Source of the DNA: Ampullaceana balthica | Taxonomy: Eukaryota; Mollusca; Gastropoda; Lymnaeidae | NCBI GenBank assembly: GCA_944989445.1 | Contig: CALYLW010000060.1 | Span: 1,057,959 to 1,121,958, forward strand | DNA: 64,000 nucleotides | Reading direction: 5' to 3' | Part shown: positions 46,711 to 62,040 of the stretch, piece after piece | How positions within the stretch are numbered: the first letter of the stretch is position 1 | How the letters are laid out: the number at the start of each line of letters is the position of its first letter | Notes under the pieces: model-generated | What the model saw: the letters and a program-made list of their open reading frames with translations, nothing else | Databases searched by the model: none | Told to the model about the DNA's origin: nothing | Translations under genes and position numbers: made by a program

Positions 46711-46836
46711 CAACATCAGAACAGAGATGTCTATCTAATGTCCTCTGATGTTGATTACCTTTCAACATCAGTACACATGTGTCCATTACCTTTCAACATC
46801 AGGACACAGATGTCTATCTAATGTCCTCTGATGTTG
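46711..46836. repeat. Duplicated hairpin sequence
   Basis: CAACATCAG at 46711-46719 pairs with CTGATGTTG at 46745-46753. The same pair recurs at 46794-46802 and 46828-46836. Each is a 9-bp stem around a 25-nt loop, and the two units are about 83 bp apart. Confidence 0.7.
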
Positions 46837-47137
46837 ATTACCTATCATCCGATAAGATACAAGCTCCCATCGATAGAGAGAGTTGATGGCGAAGACCGAT
46901 TGAGGAAAAGTAAAGAAAAAATAAATTCTACTAAGTGTCTTGTAAATGTTACAAATCGTTAGTGAATATAAGTCTTTGCCTTAATGAATTGTTGTATGTC
47001 GGATTAAATTATTGGTAACTATATGGCTAGTGAAATGTTGATCAAAATATTGTTAATAAAAGTTTTCACTTCAGTGGTTTTTGTATGTTGGTTGACATAC
47101 TTTTCACAATTATGGAATGAGTTAGTTTTCTCTAGAC

Positions 47138-47317
47138 CAGTGCTTCTCAAACTTTTTAGTATGGCGGACCGGCAGGAATTTTTTCCATTGCACCAGGGAC
47201 CGGTGCACTATTTTCCCTGCACTGACAATTTTTACAGTTCTGAGAACATCTGCGGACCGGCAGCGGATGGCCCACGGACCGGCACCGGTCCGCGGACCAC
47301 CACTTTGAGAAGCACTG
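47138..47317 (-). mobile_element. Non-autonomous hAT element (180 bp)
   Basis: Ends CAGTGCTTCTCAAACT and CTTTGAGAAGCACTG, with exact 8-bp target duplication CTCTAGAC at 47130-47137 and 47318-47325. Same family as 26902-27201, reversed: its right-end text GGACCACCACTTTGAGAAGC is the inverse of that element's left end. Confidence 0.92.
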
Positions 47318-47335
47318 CTCTAGACCACTTGTCAA

Positions 47336-47496
47336 CAGAGGCGTAACAACGACTTGGCATCGGGGCAATTGTCAAGGGCGCCGAGGACTAATCCTTCAAT
47401 AATAAATTGATTCTGTATCATTTAGTATTTTCCCTATTTCTCAAGGGCGGCAAAAATGAATTAGCCAAGGACGCTTAAAACCCAGTTACGCTTCTG
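47336..47496. mobile_element. Non-autonomous hAT element (161 bp)
   Basis: Ends CAGAGGCGTAAC and GTTACGCTTCTG are inverted with one mismatch. Flanks CTTGTCAA and CTTCTCAA are an 8-bp target duplication with one change. It starts only ten bases beyond the duplication of the preceding hAT element. Confidence 0.75.
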
Positions 47497-47504
47497 CTTC
47501 TCAA

Positions 47505-48699
47505 ATTTACTTTCAAATTGAACTTTCGACACATTTGAGAATCATCCTTCCATACACTATGCGAGAGTTTTGTGGCTAAAACATGGACCACAACAGGGAT
47601 TCAAATAGTCGGCATTGTGCCTAGCCCTTGACTGAAACAAGTGCACCTATTGACTTCGTGCTCGCACATATCCTGGAGTGGTTGGGGGGGTGGGGAGGGG
47701 GGGCGAGTGAATATCTACTCGCAGATAATAAATGGTTGCTCAGATTTTAGCCAGAGCATTAAAGCGTTATATGAAGCTTATAGAATTTGAGATTAGATCA
47801 GATATCTCCACCCCCCATATAACCGACGGCAGTGACTCATCTAAGAGGTATTCTAATCAGCCAGAAATATATGTAATTCAAACCACTGGAATCTTAGGGA
47901 ATTTAGTGCTATTTTCAGGTCCCTACCGTCCTTAGGTTAGAACAGCGCATATACCAGGTACAGTATCATTTCCCGTTTTGTTATTTACAGTCTTCACTTA
48001 GCAAAGGTTACGTTGAGGATAGCTTGTAGATTGTCCATCCCTGGTGGTACAACGTAAGCGATGCCGCTCTTTGATCAATGTTGATATTTTCGACATTAAA
48101 CTTGAGCAGTAAGTATGGGTGGCTATTAACACTGTCAGTAATTGTAAATCGTTTCAGTTTAAAATAAAGCTCACATTTATTGTTTTAATTGTACAATTGG
48201 TTTGTGTATTTTGTATTTTACAGCAATTGTAACTAGTGAAACTGTGACCTCGACAATAGTAAATTGTCAAACTATGACTCTAACAACAGTAAACTATCTA
48301 AGTGGTTTGAGTGCATCTGTCACATTAGTAACTTGAAAAGTACGTCTCTAACCATTTTAATTAGTCGAAGTAAGTCAGTGAATGTTCGCCAACTAATGTG
48401 TTCGACTAATGCCTTTGATAGTACACTGACGTCCCATTAAAGTGCGGAGCAGATTATGTTGTACGCACATAGATGACGAAACAAAAGGTCAATTTAACCG
48501 ATTGCTGAGTCGTCTGCTTTTAAAAGTGCATACTGAACAATTCAATATTTTGTAAATTTTACGTTCAGCCCCTGAAGGACTTTTATTAACCTATGCTAAA
48601 TGATAAGCGTCTAAGCGTATACCTTTTTTTATTGTGAATACAGTTGGTCGCTGTTGGGCGGGGATATATTTGGTCGTATAACGTTTTGAATTTTTCTTT
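47505..48699. other. Spacer, no gene recognised
   Basis: A 67-codon frame at 47732-47935 has no known motif; a G-rich GGGGGGGTGGGGAGGGGGGG tract lies near 47685. No exon supported. Confidence 0.4.
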
Positions 48700-49527
<828 letters not shown>

Positions 49528-49713
49528 GTACCATATATACATAAATTTGTGTCAAGAAAAGGCAACTGCATATATTTTTTATTTGTTTAAGAATAACCAC
49601 ATTTTTAGTCAAACTGCCCAATAGCCACAATATATATAGAGAGTGGTCCTCGTCTACCGCGACGGCAAAAGAACAACTACTCAAAAGGTCTACCAATAAC
49701 TTGATATGTCATC

Positions 49714-50090
49714 ACCCAGGGCATTGACATACATACGACCCAGGGCATTCACATACATACGACCCAGGGCATTCACATACATACGACCCAGGGCATTCAC
49801 ATACATACGACCCAGGGCATTCACATACATACGACCCAAGGCATTGACATACATACGACCCAGGGCATTGACATACATACGACCCAGGGCATTGACATAC
49901 ATACGACCCAGGGCATTGACATTCATACGACCCAGGGCATTGACATACATACGACCCAAGGCATTCACATACATACGACCCAGGGCATTCACATACATAC
50001 GACCCAGGGCATTCACATACATACGACCCAGGGCATTGACATACATACGAACCAAGGCATTCACATACATACGACCCAGGGCATTGACAT
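49714..50090. repeat. 24-bp minisatellite, about 16 copies
   Basis: The unit is ACCCAGGGCATTGACATACA plus TACG. It gives open frames on both strands (TYIRPRAF and MYVNALGR), expected for a stop-free 24-mer. Confidence 0.95.
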
Positions 50091-50342
50091 CCTACACGGT
50101 GACGAGTACAATTGAAACGTCGTTGTTAAAAGTGCATCTGCCCCTCTAACAACCACCTCGTCTATTGAGTAACTGTACTTAATGGGACGTCTAGGCGGTC
50201 ATTTACTTAAGCTAAAAGGAAAAAAACAAACTCAATTCAAAATCAATTATTGTTTGATAGGCAACATGTCTCATAAGAAAGAAAGAGATGAAAGAAGACA
50301 TGTTGCGTGCATGGGGGTGTGCGTGTCTGTCTGTGTGTGTAG

Positions 50343-50505
50343 CACTATCATGCATACAGTTACAGCACTATCTTGTACGCAGTGGTAGCACTACCATGCA
50401 TGTTGTTACAGCACTATCTTGTACGCAGTGGTAGCACTACCATACATGTTGTTACAGCACTATCTTGTACGCAGTGGTAGCACTACCATGCATGTAGTTT
50501 TAGCA
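50343..50505. repeat. 46-bp tandem repeat, about 3.5 copies
   Basis: The unit is CACTATCTTGTACGCAGTGG plus TAGCACTACCATGCATGTTG and TTACAG; the flanking copies are diverged. Confidence 0.9.
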
Positions 50506-50628
50506 CTTACATGCGAGCTGTTGCAGCAAAGCCATAAATGTAGTTGTAGAACTTTAATGCATGTATACTATAACTTAGTCACAATGAACTGTTCCATTCG
50601 TCCCGTTGTCTTTGACTATCGTTTAAGA

Positions 50629-50845
50629 CAGGAATGGGCAAAGTTTTCAGGGCGAGAGCCACATTAGTAAGAAATGGAACACCAAGGGGCCGCACCTGAA
50701 CAGCATTCGGCCTCAGATAAATCACAAACATCCACCTTTAACATTCATTTATTGAATTTTTCTGTTTAGCTGCATGGTTTGTGGGCCGCACAAAACACCG
50801 TGACGGGCCGCATGCGACCCGCGGACCGTAGTTTGCCCACCCCTG
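50629..50845. mobile_element. Non-autonomous hAT element (217 bp)
   Basis: CAGGAATGGGCAAA and TTTGCCCACCCCTG are inverted ends with one change. Flanks GTTTAAGA and GTTAAAGA are the 8-bp target duplication with one change. Subterminal GGGCCGCA/TGCGACCCGCGG text is usual for hAT MITEs. Confidence 0.82.
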
Positions 50846-51227
50846 GTTAAAGAGAATACGTTTTATCAGATTAACCATTCATTTTTTCTGCTTTTGAAAA
50901 GTTTTCATCGTCATTTTAGTTTATTTAGACTGACTGAAAGAACGAACCTTTTATTATTTTAAACATTTTAATTGGCGGATATGAAAAGGAATGCCCATCC
51001 CCACTTTTTCCGCTTTCTAGTTCAAGAATCATTGCTGGTGTATATTAATAATTTATAAGAGTAGCATCCTCAGTTACGTCACTAATCTTTAAAACAGAAT
51101 AGATTTAAAGTATTAACATGACATTAGGAATTAAATTGTAACTTGGAAATACAACACAACAATTAAATACTACATTTAGATGAACATAGGGATCTAAAGT
51201 ATTTTCGAACTGATTATCTTTTCTAAT

Positions 51228-51440
51228 GTGATAAATTACAGTCAAATATATAGCCACCAAACAAGGTGCCCACACCTCAAAAACTCAACCTTTCTCCATA
51301 ACTGGCTTTCGGATTTAAATGAATTGCCTGAACAAACCAGGAAAACCAATACACTATCAATATTCAAAACTCTAATAAAAATGCAAGACTACTTACAAGC
51401 GAGTGATAAACGTAAGTCGCAATTATCTTCTGTAAAGTAG
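51228..51440 (+). pseudogene. Possible LINE reverse transcriptase C-terminal fragment
   Basis: The frame NWLSDLNELPEQTRKTNTLS followed by IFKTLIK has the W..LP.......S.FK. spacing of the tail after non-LTR reverse transcriptases. The match is short and no 3' UTR was recognised, so the call is tentative. Confidence 0.3.
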
Positions 51441-52138
51441 GAGCGTCTGCAGCATAAAACAAAGATTATAAGATAAGAGGGCTTCTAGCCGAGGCATCCC
51501 GCCATAAGCACTAAGGGTGCACCCCCCTCCGCCCGATTATTAAATTTACTACCCCCCGACCCTCATTTACCATCAAAAATGCAATTCTCAAACGACAGGA
51601 ATATCTAAAGTTTAAATGTTAAATGATTTTAATGATCAATATCACGCCTAGGACCAATACTTGAGACTTGATTTATAGACACTTATTGATTGATGACGAC
51701 ATAGCTATTACGAGTCGTGGTTATGCTCACTCAAAGACTTGCTTACGCCCTTGCTTTCAACTGCCACAGGTAACTTCCGGTCCAATTAATCATATGGCAT
51801 CAGCTCAAAATAAATTTCAGATCCAATGGCATGCTTATAAAGCAATCACGTGACTTTTTGCTTTCATTTTGCTTACAGTTTGTCTTCATGATTATAAATA
51901 AATTTAACAATTCTTCAGTGCAATAATTGGGAAAAAATGCGATGCAAATTTTCAACTAGGTCTTGTGCTGTCTGCTGTAATGTTCAGAAAGATTGAGTCG
52001 ATTTATTTGAAGGCGTTACAAGCTACGATAACTCTGCATCTAGGTTATCGGCCCTTACCTGGTACTCACGGGCCGAGTCACGTTGACCTCACCGATTTAT
52101 CTATCAGGTCATCGATTATTTCAATGTGTGGATTTTGT
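51441..52138. other. Spacer, no gene recognised
   Basis: No exon, RNA gene or element end identified. Confidence 0.4.
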
Positions 52139-52405
52139 TCATTGCCGTGACAGTGGCTTTTGTTCATTAATGTAGTGGTGGCTTTTGTACATTGGTGCGG
52201 TAGTGGATTTTGTACTTGGGTGAGGTAGTGGATTTTGTTCATTGCCGTGGCAGTGGCTTTTGTTCATTGATGTAGTAGTGGCTTTTGAACATTGGCGCAG
52301 TAGTGGCTTTTGTACATTGCTGCGGTCGTTGCTTTTGTACAGTGGTGAGGTTGTGGATTTTGCTAATTGATGTAGGGGTGGCTCTTGTAAATTGGTGGCT
52401 TTTAA
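52139..52405. repeat. 25-bp degenerate minisatellite, about ten copies
   Basis: The unit resembles GTGGCTTTTGTTCATTGATG plus TAGTA, with many substitutions, older than most arrays in this window. Confidence 0.85.
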
Positions 52406-52560
52406 TTGCACTCTTAAACACTGATCTGTTATTTTATTTGAACAAACGTATTAATTATAGCAAAGAGCGTATCACCACAACAACAACAACAAAAACAACA
52501 AAAACACAAATTTATGAGGTTACGTGAGGATCGCAAAACAAAGACAGAAACTATTCTTGT

Positions 52561-52841
52561 CTACACATACGCTCCTACTTTACAGAAGATTATTTCGTCC
52601 TACATTCTGGGAAGAACGTTTTGGCAAGTGACGCAGCGTTCACATGCCATGGCTATGAGGGACCAAGCTATTCCCAGCCGCCTTTGTTTGCTTAACTAGT
52701 GACCGGTACCCATTCGAAGCTGGGGGAATTCAGGGACACCATTGGCACGGGCTGGGAACAAATCCGTGCCCACACGGAGATTCGATCCCGTGAGGACTCG
52801 TAAGTCAGCCGAGCGCGTGTGCCACTCGACCACCCTGCCAT
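52561..52841 (-). mobile_element. tRNA-derived SINE, copy 3
   Basis: Minus-strand head GGCAGGGTGGTCGAGTGGCA with box A-like TGGTCGAGTGG, box B-like GGGATCGAATC, and the body shared with copy 1, including GGCAAGTGACGCAGCGTTCA on the plus strand at about 52622. The end facing 52561 aligns with copy 1 to TATTTCGTCC/AATTGCGTCC. Confidence 0.75.
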
Positions 52842-53087
52842 TTCATAAGAAAACTGGCAATAAGTTTCACCGAATCAACGAATACAATGGTGCAGAGAAC
52901 AAGGAAGATTGCAATTAAATGGCCAGTTTGTGCTTTTTAATATTGTTGTTTATCTCCACTTACGATCCCGCCAGTTTTATTACTCAAATAATACTTTTCA
53001 AAGAGACGAGTCTTAACCACTGCACTTAAGTCAATGATGGCGATCTCACCATAACGACAACTGAGATGTTACTTGTTGATGTGCTCC

Positions 53088-53200
53088 ACTAATAGCTGGA
53101 CAGGCCCTAATTAAAGCTGGACAGGTCATACTTACAGCTGGACAGGTTATACTAACAGCTGGACAGGCCATACTTATAGCTGGACAGGCCATACTTATAT
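53088..53200. repeat. 21-bp tandem repeat, about five copies
   Basis: The unit is AGCTGGACAGGCCATACTTA, with CTAATTAA and TACTAACA variants. Confidence 0.85.
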
Positions 53201-55716
53201 CTTTGTCCTTTAAAAATAATTTTTAATTTTTTATATTAGTTTTTTGAAATCTTTTTTTAAAACTAATAGTTTAATAGACCCTCTTATTGCTGAATGCACC
53301 CCACCATTAATTATTCCTCTCCTGGTGCTATTATTAACGAGGAAATTTCAATGTTACAACACTACTATGTTTTTAACACTGTATTTACTAGATGCAATGG
53401 ACAGAAACATCTATAATATAAAGCTGCTCATTTCTCCAGTGGACACAAGGGCCTTGAACGTGACTAGCTTTGGCAAACTACTTGTTGAAATGGAAGACTT
53501 TATAATTTACATTGGATTATTCGCCGCCTTTTCCGCTATCGACTCTTCGCCACCCCAACAGGGAAACGGTCTTTTTCCGAACTGTGGGCTCTTGACGACT
53601 GTCTCAAAATATTATAAAATTTTTTAATAAAATAAAGTCTACAGCTGTTACCATGTGAAAACAAACTTGAATATTCAAGAGAAGAAGAAAAAATATATAT
53701 ATACGTATATGAAAGACAAAAATAAAGCTGCTACCAAAGTCTTGTATCTTTGTCTCACTCTAGGGCCTGTTAATTATCCAATACTTGTTTGATCCCCCAA
53801 ATGAACTAGCTACCAGTTCGATATGTCACTTAAGTAAAGGGTCAAGGTTGACCTTACTTGAGATCATGTACTGTGCGCATGATCAAGGACAGGACAGGGT
53901 CAGTGGTCGATCGGATGAAGGTCGCAGGAGTTGACACGGGGTATTGGGGTGATGGGGTGCTGGTCCATTTTTTTTGGAAGTGGGGGAGTGAGAGGCACAC
54001 GTTGTTACAAAACATGTCAATAAAAAAGACATCTCGTCATAAAATAAGCTATTCAGAAATCAAAGGAATGAGTCCATGCCCACCGAAGATCCGTTAAAAG
54101 AAAGGTCAACGGGCTCGAGGGGCGGGGTCGAGGGACAAGCTCGTTGTTTTATTTAAGCTCAAAGTTGTACAACGACCTGATGCCGGGGTACATGGAAGGT
54201 CATTCAACAGTGGCATAGTGCACAGGACACTTGGATATTTTGTATCGTAGTTAAAGCTTCACCATACGCCATATGCGCAAGTTCAAGGCTGAAATGTGAA
54301 GCTTTTGTGAGTTGGCAAGCGATTTAATCAGCATTTTACTACTTTTTTTTCTACACGATAGCTTAAAACTGATGGTGTATTCACATGTTTATTTGGAAAC
54401 TGATGGTTTATCTACATCCTTTTTAAACATTCTATTGCTGAACTGTGTTTCAAGAAAAATTACGGGAGATCTTTGGCCTTGAGCTGAAGGAGACGCCAGA
54501 GTTTTATTGTACAATCAAGACATGCGCAAAGTAGACTTTTAGAAAGATTTTGTTTAGTCATCAATATATCTGCTTTTGTTGTTCTTGATGTTGTTTGTTG
54601 TTGCTGGTTTGATCCTAAGGAATATTTCAACTGGTTTATATTTAGGCCAAACATCTGACACTGCTATAAAATATAAACACACACGAATTTATGCCCGGGT
54701 CTCTTTGTTTTAGGATTCGATCGTTCTTCATTCGCAATGTCACATGAGCGCACACGCAATAAAACCCTCGAGATGACCTGGATGGGAATTTAATGAATTT
54801 CATGATTTCGTCTGGGAATTTACAAAATGACAAGGATTCTCACATCGTTAAATTCCAATCAATTCAAATTTTGATTCCGTCTTGAAAAAATTTGTCGAAG
54901 AGAATTTTTAGAAAAAATTTCAGAAACCATATTGGCAGGTAACTCACCCCCCTATTTTCTAGACCCCAAATTTCTAGTACGATTCCAGGTTCTCACATTC
55001 CAGACACCTTATATCTGCAGGGAAGTTAGTCTTACGACGGTAAAATAGTTTTCTCAGTAACTCTTACTTAAATTACTAAAATCAGTATTCTACTGTCTGG
55101 GATAACTAAACAATATGCAATAATGAAGTATAATTCTATTTTTTAAAAACTTATACTTTTTTAAAAAGTAATTCCTACTTTTCTAGCAATGCCCATGGAG
55201 ACAAAGAGTGATTGACATCACTGACATTAGGATAACAAACAACAGAAAATACCAAACAAATAAAGACTCGCGTCAACGTGTATCACTGACTCCTAATATA
55301 ATCGCTTGAGCAAATTGATGCGGTCGCAATTGTTCTATTTTTAACCATTGTAAAAAGCTATGGTTGGCGTTTGTCCTGCCAGTGTTGCGAAATATCCGCA
55401 ACAGCGCGAGGTCAACAGGAGCTGATATAACCGTGTGAGTGGCGTGCCCCCCACCTCCCCAAGTGCTTGTTCAGAGATGAGCACTTGTGGCTCAGCTCAC
55501 AGGCTGGCTATTATTTCGGGATGTTTGTTGTTTTGTGTCAACACGAGACAGATATTGTATTGTAATGACGTCATTTGCTACGCCCGCAGTTAAACCAATC
55601 AGCGTCCACGCGCAATATTAGGGAAAGCCCCAAATGTTCAGGATTTTAAAAAAAATGTTGAAATAACGAATTGCTGCTTAAAAAAAAACTTAGTGTCGTA
55701 AATATGTATTTCATAT
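53201..55716. other. Long unique spacer, no gene recognised
   Basis: Several short frames occur (for example 53244-53627, whose first ATG lies well inside). None shows a known domain or a credible splice structure. A TGACGTCA lies near 55566. Confidence 0.4.
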
Positions 55717-55775
55717 ATACGACCCGCGGTGTAGCATACGCCACAGAATTGCCCATCATAGATAGTGCAAAGAAC
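55717..55775 (-). mobile_element. Relic of a Helitron 3' end
   Basis: CCCGCGGTGTAGCATACGCC plus ACAGAATTGCCCAT matches the hairpin end of the Helitrons at 35714 and 39825 (CCCGCGGCGTAGCATACG...GCAGACTTGC). CTAG is lost and no 5' end was found. Confidence 0.5.
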
Positions 55776-56243
55776 GAGGGGGGGGGGTTGTGAGAGAACG
55801 GACACAAACACCAGCACGAATTAATGGAGAATAAGAGAGTAAACGTGGAGACATGCGCACTGCAGTTGTTGTTACATCCCCCCAACCCTTACTACAATCG
55901 CTTGCCAACCATAATTTGTGATTGGCCGACCTTGGCGAGGGTTAGTTATGTTCGCAAAAAAGGGGATAAATAACGTGCAGAAACAAACATTTTTTAAAAT
56001 TTAAATTTTAAAAAAATGGGCAGAAACAATCAATTAAAAAAATTAAAAAATAAATGGTCAGAAACAAACATTTTAAGAAATATAAATTAAATTTTATTTT
56101 TTTTTACTTTGCACACGGACCAACGAAGCTTAGAGGGGACATTCCTTGTAACACCTGGTTTGTGGCACACCACAGAGTTTTACTGTTGAACGTACAGGGC
56201 GGATGGGTGGTAAAGCTTGCTATAATTATTTTGAAAGCGCCAC
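55776..56243. other. Spacer, no gene recognised
   Basis: Holds the first 60-70 codons of a frame that begins ATG at 56054 and runs into the following array; that leader has no recognised motif. A short AAAATTTAAATTTTAAAAAA palindromic stretch lies near 55995. Confidence 0.35.
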
Positions 56244-56637
56244 CAACTCCAGCTATGATACTGACTCAAACTATGAAACTGACTCCAGCTATCTATGACA
56301 CTGACTCCAGCTATGACACTGACTTCAGCTATGACACTGACTCCAGCTATGACACTGACTCCAGCTATGACATTGACTCCAGCTATGAAAATGACTTCAG
56401 CTATGATAATGACTCAAACTATGACACTGACTCCAGCTATGACACTGACTCCAGCTATGGCACTGACTCCAGCTATGACACTGACTCCAGCTATGGCACT
56501 GACTCCAGCTATGACACTGACTCCAGCTATGAAAATGACTTCAGCTATGACACTGACTCCAGCTATTACACTGACACCAGCTATGATACTGACTCCAGCG
56601 ATGACAACGACTCCAGCTATGACACTGATTCCAGCTG
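56244..56637. repeat. 18-bp minisatellite, about 21 copies
   Basis: The unit is TCCAGCTATGACACTGAC. All three plus frames and one minus frame stay open. The frame from 56054 reads as SSYDTD repeats and stops at 56636-56638. A Ser/Tyr/Asp-rich acidic peptide would result if it were translated, but a coding role is unsupported. Confidence 0.95.
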
Positions 56638-56769
56638 ATACATTATAAAGTTCAACAACTGCAAGAAAAAAAAATTCATAAAAATCCCTAATGGCCACTT
56701 GACCTTGAATCTTCTGCATGCCTTGCGGATCTGTAACCAGGCTGTGTAAGTTATCTTTTACCATAAGTC

Positions 56770-57875
56770 ATAATAGGACATGACTTTAACCATCAGTCAT
56801 ACTCTTACAAGTCTTAAACCATCAGGTATACTCTAACTTATCTGTTGCCATCAGTCCTACATTGACTTGACTTTAATCATCAGTCATAATTTGACATGAC
56901 TTTAACCATCAGTCATACTTTGAAATGACTTTAACCTTTATTCATACTCTAACACGTCTTTTACAATTAGTCCTACTTTGAAATGAATTTAACCATCAGT
57001 CATAATTTTACATGACTTTGACGATCAGTCATAATTTGAAATGACTTTAATTAGCAATCACACTCTAACATATCTTTCGAGATCAATCCTACTTTGACAT
57101 GACTTTAACCTACAGTTCTACCTTAACATGAATTTAACCTTCAGTCCTACCTTGACATGAGTTTAACCTTCAGTCCTACCTTAACATGACTTTAACCTCC
57201 TACCCTACCTTGACATGACTTTAACCTCTCTTTAATCTTCAGTCCTACCTTGACATGAGTTTAACCTTCAGTCCTACCTTAACATTACTTTAACCTTCAA
57301 TCCTACCTTGACATGACTTTAACCTCCAGTCCTACCTTGACATGACTTTAACCTTCAGTCCTACCTTTACATGACTTTAACCTTCAGTCCTACCTTGACA
57401 TGACTTTAACCTCCAGTCCTACCTTGACATGACTTTAACCTTTAGTCCTACCTTGACATGACTTTAACCTTCAATCCTACCTTAACATGACTTTAACCTT
57501 CAGTCCTACCTTGGCATGACTTTAACCTTCAGTCCTACCTTGACATGACTTTAACCTTCAGTCCTACCTTAACATGACTTTAACCTTCAGTCCTACCTTG
57601 GCATGACTTTAACCTTCAATCCTACCTTGACATGACTTTAACCTCCAGTCCTACCTTGACATGACTTTAACCTTCAGTCCTACCTTGACATGACTTAACC
57701 TTCAATCCTACCTTGACATGACTTTAACCTCCAGTCCTACCTTGACATGACTTTAACCTTCAGTCCTACCTTGACATGACTTTAACTTTCAGTCCTACCT
57801 TGACATGACTTTAACCTTCAGTCCTACCTTGACATGACTTTAACCTTCAGTCCTACCTCGACATAACTTTAAACA
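56770..57875. repeat. 29-bp satellite, about 37 copies
   Basis: The unit is TTGACATGACTTTAACCTTC plus AGTCCTACC. The left third (to about 57100) is older, with CATCAGTCATA versions; the right part is homogeneous. Confidence 0.95.
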
Positions 57876-58184
57876 ACAGGGCAGTGGTATTCATGTATCG
57901 AGTTTTAACATAAAATCATTACAGCATAAAAAAGTTGAATTTACCAAAATTTCATTTTTTTATCTTTAAAGGTATAAACTTCAACAACTATTCCCTGTGA
58001 AGGGACAGAAAGTTATAAAAGTTTATACTTGAATTTAAATATTATTTACTTTGATCTGAATATTTGACTATTAAATCTTCTCAAAGACTATTTTGTATTA
58101 TGTTTGTTTGAAGCGACAAACGTTGTGTTGAAATCACGTGACTCTCCACTTTGATCTTGCCCTAAAAGCCTGATATGGTCTGGT
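57876..58184. other. AT-rich spacer, nothing recognised
   Basis: No exon, RNA gene or element end identified. Confidence 0.4.
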
Positions 58185-58550
58185 CGCTTCTGACGTGATC
58201 AGTGTGTCTTGCGTGATCTATGAATCTTCCATGACCCATGTGTCTCCCGTGATCTATGTGTCGTCGTATCTATGTGTCTGCCGTGATCTTTATGTCGGTC
58301 GTGATTTGTACATCTGCTGTGATCTGAGTCCGCTGTGACCTAGTGATTTGTGTGTCTGCCGTGATCTGTGTGTCTGCGGTGATCTATGTGTCTGCGGTGA
58401 TCTATATGTCTGCCGTGACCTTTGTGTCTGCCGTGATCTGTGTGGCTGCCGTGACCTTTGTGTCTGCCGTGACCTTTGTGTCTGCCGTGATCTGTGTGCC
58501 TGCCACCATCTGTGTGTCTGCCACGATCTATGTGTCTGCCACATATTGGG
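58185..58550. repeat. 18-bp minisatellite, about 20 copies
   Basis: The unit is GTGTCTGCCGTGATCTGT with numerous variants. It is open in two plus frames (VICVSA; CRDLCV) and one minus frame (RQTHRS), again because of length and composition. Confidence 0.93.
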
Positions 58551-58737
58551 ACATGTCATTTTCAACATGGTTTAAAATCGCCGATTTGGACACGTTTTGA
58601 CCGTTTGATCATATCTATATTAAGGTAAGAACAACGTATTTGTGCAATGGAAAATAGTTGAGAAATGTCATTTGGAAATTTTCATGATGACGTTCAGGTC
58701 CCCGCTCTCGAACGTCCCACCAAGAAGTACCTTCAAC

Positions 58738-58919
58738 CAGTGGCGTCACTAGGGGGCTGCGCTGGGGGCGGGCCGCCCCAGGTGACACCAAAATGTAAAT
58801 TTATATATATTCCAGTTATTTGGCACTTGAAAACTCGGAGGAATTCTATGGGTTAAGTCGTGAGGGTGTGAAACCATGAGCTACCACCCCGGGTGACACC
58901 AACCCTAGTGACGCCTCTG
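58738..58919 (+). mobile_element. Non-autonomous hAT element (182 bp), exact target duplication
   Basis: Ends CAGTGGCGTCACTAGGG and CCCTAGTGACGCCTCTG, flanked by exact 8-bp CCTTCAAC at 58730-58737 and 58920-58927. Shares GGTGACACCAACCCTAGTGA with the copy at 21764-22009. Confidence 0.92.
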
Positions 58920-58927
58920 CCTTCAAC

Positions 58928-61051
<2,124 letters not shown>

Positions 61052-61498
61052 GACTAGTGTACACCCGTCAAAAATGACGGAAGTTTTCATCTGAAATCTA
61101 TTTGTTTTATAAAAAATGCACTTTTTAGGGCGCCTATGGCACCGACCTTTTTCAAAAGCCCAACTAACTTGTCCTTGTTTGATAAATACGAAATATTAAA
61201 CTTTCTGAAATGTACACAAAGTATTTTATAAAATAGGGGTAGCGTTGCAGGGCGCCTATGGCGCCCCGTTTGTTTTTTTAAAAAATAATTAACCATCATC
61301 AAAACCTCTTTTTACATTGATCCCTTTTCCAAAGTTAAAATATGAGCGAAAACAATGACGCAATATTATATTTTTTTACAGCGCATTTTTAATTTGCACA
61401 CCTTTTGATGCATTGATGCAGTAATTTGGTTTTCCCCGCTTTCTAAAATTAGTAGCGTCAGGACAGACTGACTTGCGTGACAATTGCAAATTATATAG
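61052..61498 (-). mobile_element. Non-autonomous Helitron nested in repeat X
   Basis: Minus-strand 3' end: hairpin CCGTCATTTTTGACGG, spacer GTGTACA, CTAG then T. The other end, ACTATATAATTTGCAATTGT, is one base from the expected TCTATATAATT. X is cut at AAGGGA and resumes TTTATAGGCAAAAACTTTG. The interior (GGCGCCTATGGCGCC, AAATGTACACAAAGTATTTT) is shared with 35714 and 39825. Confidence 0.7.
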
Positions 61499-62040
61499 TT
61501 TTATTTATAGGCAAAAACTTTGTTTTTAAATTCTTTATATTAACTCGTGGTGTCTGGTTGAACCCTTGATTGCTTGTCGGTCGCCAAAACTTTGGATCGA
61601 TTTTTAACCCACTTCCTCGTAAGCTAGCGAGCTGAAATTTAGCATGCAGTTTTGTGGCGATGATAAAAACTACGTATCAAAATTTCAGATCGCATGTACG
61701 GTAATTAAATTATTGAATTTTTAGATTATTTTATTTATTCCTATGTAACATGTTATTTTTTTAGATAGAGTGTCACGGTGCGTATTATATTGAACAACCT
61801 TTCTTTCGCGCAATAAGGTGCGTATTTTATTGACAACATTTTTTATAAACATATTCCTGATCGGTGCTCATTATGTTAAACATGTTTTACGACACAACTG
61901 CAATTTTGTATTTTTGGATGGTCTTGCGCTGCGTATTATAATGAACATTCATTTAGTTACGTCTAGTAAATAAAGGATTTATAGTGAAAAACTTGGTTTT
62001 TTTACGGGTTGTTAAAAAAGTTTTTTTTAAAAATTTTATA
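61499..62040 (+). repeat. Dispersed repeat 'X', copy 5 (and end of copy 4)
   Basis: TTATATTAACTCGTGGTGTC, GCTAGCGAGCTGAAATTTAG, TCACGGTGCGTATTATATTG and the AATAAAGGATTTATAGTGAA end align to 31641-32600 and, at the edges, to copies 1 and 3. Confidence 0.6.

Noticed and set aside
49690..50149. Long frames on both strands of the 24-bp array
   Set aside because: Overlapping antisense frames made by a stop-free unit divisible by three.
53244..53627. 127-codon frame in the 53-kb spacer
   Set aside because: No ATG at the start of the frame, no domain, ordinary AT-rich composition.
56054..56638. 194-codon ATG frame ending in SSYDTD repeats as a possible acidic secreted or shell-type protein
   Set aside because: Half is an 18-bp minisatellite open in several frames, and the 65-residue leader has no signal peptide or motif that I can defend.
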